Part shown: positions 7,041 through 9,019 of the stretch, one piece after another
Numbering within the stretch: position 1 is the stretch's first letter
How the letters are laid out: every line of letters begins with the position of its first letter
Source of the DNA: an uncultured Treponema sp.
Lineage (GTDB): Bacteria; Spirochaetota; Spirochaetia; Treponematales; Treponemataceae
Reading direction: 5' to 3'
DNA: 9,019 nt
Assembly (NCBI GenBank): GCA_945833725.1
Contig: CAMAFU010000054.1
Span: 1-9,019, forward strand
Program-made: the position numbers and the translations under genes
Notes under the pieces: model-generated
Told to the model about the DNA's origin: nothing
Databases searched by the model: none
What the model saw: the letters and a program-made list of their open reading frames with translations, nothing else

Positions 7041-7216
7041 AGATTTTTCTACAGTCAATCTATCACTGTTGAGATTTTTATATCTTTTCGCTTTTCGATT
7101 TTTGAAACTGATGACTGGGAGAAATTTGCCATTTCAGATTGTTTTATATTTTTTTCTTCGCGAAAATAAACGCTCCCATTCTCAGAAAAGAAAATAATCA
7201 AAACGCATCCCTAATC

Positions 7217-7285
7217 AAAAAACTGGCACAAATTTTCCCCGCCAGCAAAAAAGCAATTGAAAATTTAATAGAGCAGATGAAATAA
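7217..7285 (+). repeat. 69-bp direct repeat, copy 2
   Basis: Partner of 6175-6243 with four mismatches, ending on the same TAA. No start codon lies in its frame, so this copy is a gene remnant. Confidence 0.9.
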
Positions 7286-7305
7286 GCACACCGCTTACTG
7301 TGCAG

Positions 7306-7332
7306 TGTAAAACCGAATTTACAATGTTTTTT
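7306..7332 (+). terminator. Possible intrinsic terminator after the accessory island
   Basis: TGTAAA (7306-7311) pairs with TTTACA (7318-7323) around ACCGAA, followed by a run of six T (7327-7332). The stem is short and AT-rich, so strength is doubtful. Confidence 0.4.
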
Positions 7333-7419
7333 CATTAAAAAATCTGGTTATGATTGCCAATTTTTGTTTGTTTTATTAAAATCCTTTTGTTTTTAGTCTG
7401 TGTTGCAGGCGTAAATTTA

Positions 7420-7425
7420 TATAAA
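7420..7425 (+). promoter_or_regulatory. Possible -10 box of the corA transcript
   Basis: TATAAA within TTTATATAAAAC lies 22 bases before the leader ORF ATG. No good -35 is seen at 16-18 bases; TTGCAG at 7403-7408 is too close. Confidence 0.35.
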
Positions 7426-7447
7426 ACTAAAATTCAAGGAGGTCTGT

Positions 7448-7510
7448 ATGGACGGTGGTGCGAATTACCCCATAGGTTTTAATGTTTTCAGGCCTCTTGA
7501 ATGTTTGTAG
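7448..7510 (+). CDS. Putative leader peptide of corA, 20 residues
   Basis: ATG at 7448 follows AAGGAGGT (7436-7443) at ideal spacing, the strongest Shine-Dalgarno sequence in the window. The peptide is MDGGANYPIGFNVFRPLECL and ends at TAG 7508-7510, 80 bases before corA. Its last codons (AGG CCT CTT) are themselves one arm of an RNA hairpin, so translation would change leader folding. Leader ORFs upstream of Mg2+ transporter genes are known in enterobacteria (mgtL, corL); this one is not a recognised homologue. It would be too short to call without the ribosome site. Confidence 0.5.
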   Translation: MDGGANYPIGFNVFRPLECL

Positions 7511-7584
7511 TTTCTGCATTTTTGAGGCTCCTTGGGCGGATGCGGTTTAATTCCGCTTTTGCGTAAAATTACAACTTTTGGAGC
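7491..7584 (+). promoter_or_regulatory. corA leader with mutually exclusive RNA pairings
   Basis: GGCCTC (7491-7496), inside the leader ORF, can pair with GAGGCT (7524-7529). GCTCC (7527-7531) can instead pair with GGAGC (7580-7584), which contains the corA ribosome site. The two share bases 7527-7529, so only one can form. Between them GCGGA (7536-7540) and TCCGC (7552-7556) form a hairpin followed by TTTT, a weak terminator shape. A ribosome on the leader ORF would disrupt the first stem and favour hiding the corA site. The pairings are visible; the control is inferred. Confidence 0.45.
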
Positions 7585-7590
7585 AGTTTT

Positions 7591-8631
7591 ATGATTAATT
7601 TTTGGCAGCAGAAACAGGGTCGTTTTGTTAAAGTTCAAAAAGAAGAAATAGACAGCCAGTCTGCCCTTTGGGTTGATGCAAGAAATGTTTCCAGAGAAGA
7701 AACAGTCCTTTTGCAGCAGGAATATCAGATTGAGCAGGAGCATATTCTTGATATTCTTGACCCGGACGAGCTTTCCCGTATTGAAGAAGGCGACAGTGGA
7801 TACATTCTTACTATTGTAAGGGTGCCTGTATACGATCATTCTGCAGATACTCCCTATTTTACAGTTCCCATTGGAATTATTACAAAAGGCAAAGCCGTTA
7901 TTACAATATGTTGGACAGATAGCGAAGTTATACGGGATTTTGGTGAAAACCGCATACGGAATGTAAGGCTGAACGATTTTCCTTCATTCATAGTGCAGAT
8001 TTTGAACAGGGCGAATTTAAATTTTCTTCGTTACCTTAAAGAAATAAACAGGCGGTCTACAAGCATTCAAACAGAAATGCGGCTGGAAATTGAAAATAAC
8101 GAAATTCTTCAGCTTTTAGGTCTTGAAAAATCCCTTGTTTATTTTGCAACTTCCCTAAAAAGCAATTCACTTCTTCTTCAGAAAATGAAAAGCACAAAAC
8201 TTATTAAATTCGATGAAGATGATTTGGATTTTGTGGAAGGTGTTTCCATAGACAACAGGCAGGCTATAGAAATGGCCGATACATATTCAAACATTCTTTT
8301 TGGCGTTATGGATGCCTTTTCTTCTGTAACTTCCAACAACCTTAATGTGGTAATGAAAAAACTTGCCGTTATTAATCTTGTTATGATGGCCCCGACTCTT
8401 GTAACAAGTTTTTTTGGAATGAATTTTAAGTTGCCGTTTGAAAATTTAGCAGGATACATTCCTGTTATTATAGCAACTGTAATTTGTCTTGTTTCTGTTG
8501 TTATAAGTTGGTTTCTGCTGAGCATAAACAGAAATTCCGTAAAGGAACGCCGGTATTCCAGACGGGAAAAGCGAAAACTCCGTCAGGAAAGGAAGCGGCT
8601 TTTAAAACAGGAAAAAAAATTAGTTTTTTAA
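7591..8631 (+). CDS. corA: CorA-family divalent-cation transporter
   Basis: An inner-membrane pentameric channel importing Mg2+ (in some members Co2+, Ni2+ or Zn2+). The 346-residue protein has the typical layout. A cytosolic alpha/beta N-terminal domain spans about 1-125 and long stalk helices about 130-257. An acidic segment FDEDDLDFVEG (207-217) runs into IDNRQAIEMADTYSNILFGVMDAFSS. The first membrane helix is at about 258-275, the signature GMN at 276-278 (FFGMNFKLPFE), and the second helix about 287-311. The C-terminal tail KERRYSRREKRKLRQERKRL is very basic, fitting a cytosolic end. The start at 7591 follows GGAG (7580-7583). Upstream lies a leader ORF with alternative stems. The next gene begins 15 bp after the stop, probably one transcript. 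Metal specificity cannot be read from sequence. Confidence 0.95.
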   Translation: MINFWQQKQGRFVKVQKEEIDSQSALWVDARNVSREETVLLQQEYQIEQEHILDILDPDELSRIEEGDSGYILTIVRVPVYDHSADTPYFTVPIGIITKGKAVITICWTDSEVIRDFGENRIRNVRLNDFPSFIVQILNRANLNFLRYLKEINRRSTSIQTEMRLEIENNEILQLLGLEKSLVYFATSLKSNSLLLQKMKSTKLIKFDEDDLDFVEGVSIDNRQAIEMADTYSNILFGVMDAFSSVTSNNLNVVMKKLAVINLVMMAPTLVTSFFGMNFKLPFENLAGYIPVIIATVICLVSVVISWFLLSINRNSVKERRYSRREKRKLRQERKRLLKQEKKLVF

Positions 8632-8633
8632 AA

Positions 8634-8637
8634 GAGG
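8634..8637 (+). promoter_or_regulatory. Ribosome site deciding the start at 8647
   Basis: GAGG lies nine bases before ATG 8647 but only three before the in-frame ATG at 8641, so 8647 is preferred. Confidence 0.55.
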
Positions 8638-8646
8638 TAAATGTTT

Positions 8647-9019
8647 ATGAATCGTAAAATTCTGTCTGTTTTAGTTCTGCTTATTACGGCAATTAATTTT
8701 GCAGCTTTTTCTCAGGAAATGGGGAGTGCAGATGAACTTTATGCCAGCCATCCCAATGTTTTTCATTTGTCCTTTGACAGCGATTTTTCCAGCAGATATT
8801 TTGGTGCAGAAATTGATATGCATGTTCCGGTTTTAAACAGGTATCTTTTTTTGTATGCCGATTTTGCGCTTTTGCCTAAGGCTTCTTCTCTGGAAAATTT
8901 TTCGTCATGGGTTTTGTATCCGACATTTTTTATGGGAGCCGGTGCTAATTTTTGCATTCCTCAGGCGGGGCACTTGAATTTGTACGGACTGACTGCGATG
9001 GGAGCTACTGCCGTGGATT
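8647..9019 (+). CDS. Exported protein, probable outer-membrane beta-barrel (3' end outside window)
   Basis: Only the first 124 codons are present. The N-terminus MNRKILSVLVLLITAINFAAFSQ is a standard signal peptide: two basic residues, a hydrophobic core, and likely cleavage after AFS. There is no lipobox cysteine. The mature part alternates aromatic, small and polar residues in strand-like stretches (FHLSFDSDFSSRYFGAEIDM, RYLFLYADFAL, YPTFFMGAGANF), as in spirochaete outer-membrane proteins. No family is recognised. It follows corA by 15 bp. The functional link to corA, if any, is unknown. Confidence 0.75.
   Translation, partial: MNRKILSVLVLLITAINFAAFSQEMGSADELYASHPNVFHLSFDSDFSSRYFGAEIDMHVPVLNRYLFLYADFALLPKASSLENFSSWVLYPTFFMGAGANFCIPQAGHLNLYGLTAMGATAVD

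Larger units (their letters stand above)
7041..7447 (+). other. Gene-free stretch with repeat copy, imperfect inverted repeat and hairpins
   Basis: No complete gene is supported here. A frame open from 7115 to the TAA at 7285 has no ATG and ends in the repeated tail; its residues KENNQNASLIKK just before the repeat faintly resemble the 45-residue ORF (KENQLLQLVQ), so it looks like a decayed relative. CTGA-TGGGAG (7108-7121) and CTCCCA-TCAG (7173-7185) form an imperfect inverted repeat around a T-rich loop. The rest is AT-rich spacer leading to the corA leader. Confidence 0.5.

Noticed and set aside
7465..7839. Minus-strand frame of 124 codons over the corA leader and 5' end
   Set aside because: It is a shadow frame with no recognisable motif; the plus-strand CorA frame is certain.
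1..9019. CRISPR array
   Set aside because: No regularly spaced repeats were seen; the only sizeable direct repeat is the two-copy 69-bp unit.

Overview
The window is AT-rich bacterial DNA. It looks like a spirochaete, most likely a Treponema-type genome. That assignment rests on overall impression: base composition, the mix of an AGCS symporter, a DUF2804 protein and a CorA transporter, and an exported barrel-like protein. No rRNA or marker gene is present to confirm it.

Layout. At the left (minus strand) is an alanine/glycine:cation symporter gene. Its leader, about 190 nt long, contains a clear glycine riboswitch aptamer followed by an intrinsic terminator. Diverging from it is a two-gene plus-strand unit: a DUF2804 protein whose promoter places the transcript start on or next to the ATG (a candidate leaderless mRNA), then a 679-residue cytosolic protein of no recognisable family.

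The middle (about 4.89-7.45 kb) reads as a small accessory island. It holds a Fic-domain AMP-transferase with its own inhibitory motif and a C-terminal winged helix, driven from a promoter embedded in repeated ATCTCCTA/TAGGAGAT boxes. It also holds a 45-codon ORF, what looks like the truncated right end of an IS200/IS605 element, and an Abi-like protein with a HEPN RNase motif. A 69-bp repeat (four mismatches) forms the 3' end of the 45-codon ORF and recurs after the Abi-like gene, so the Abi gene and the IS scrap lie between two copies of one gene tail.

At the right, a CorA-type divalent-cation transporter is preceded by a 20-residue leader ORF with a perfect Shine-Dalgarno sequence. Two mutually exclusive RNA pairings there could expose or hide the corA ribosome site. 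A signal-peptide protein, probably an outer-membrane barrel, follows corA closely and runs off the window.

The flanks are regulated transport genes (glycine-sensing and, by inference, ion-sensing leaders). The centre has the character of a toxin/defence cargo site. No complete novel system is evident. The most interesting unexplained parts are the corA leader, the Fic operator array and the duplicated gene tail around the Abi-like gene.
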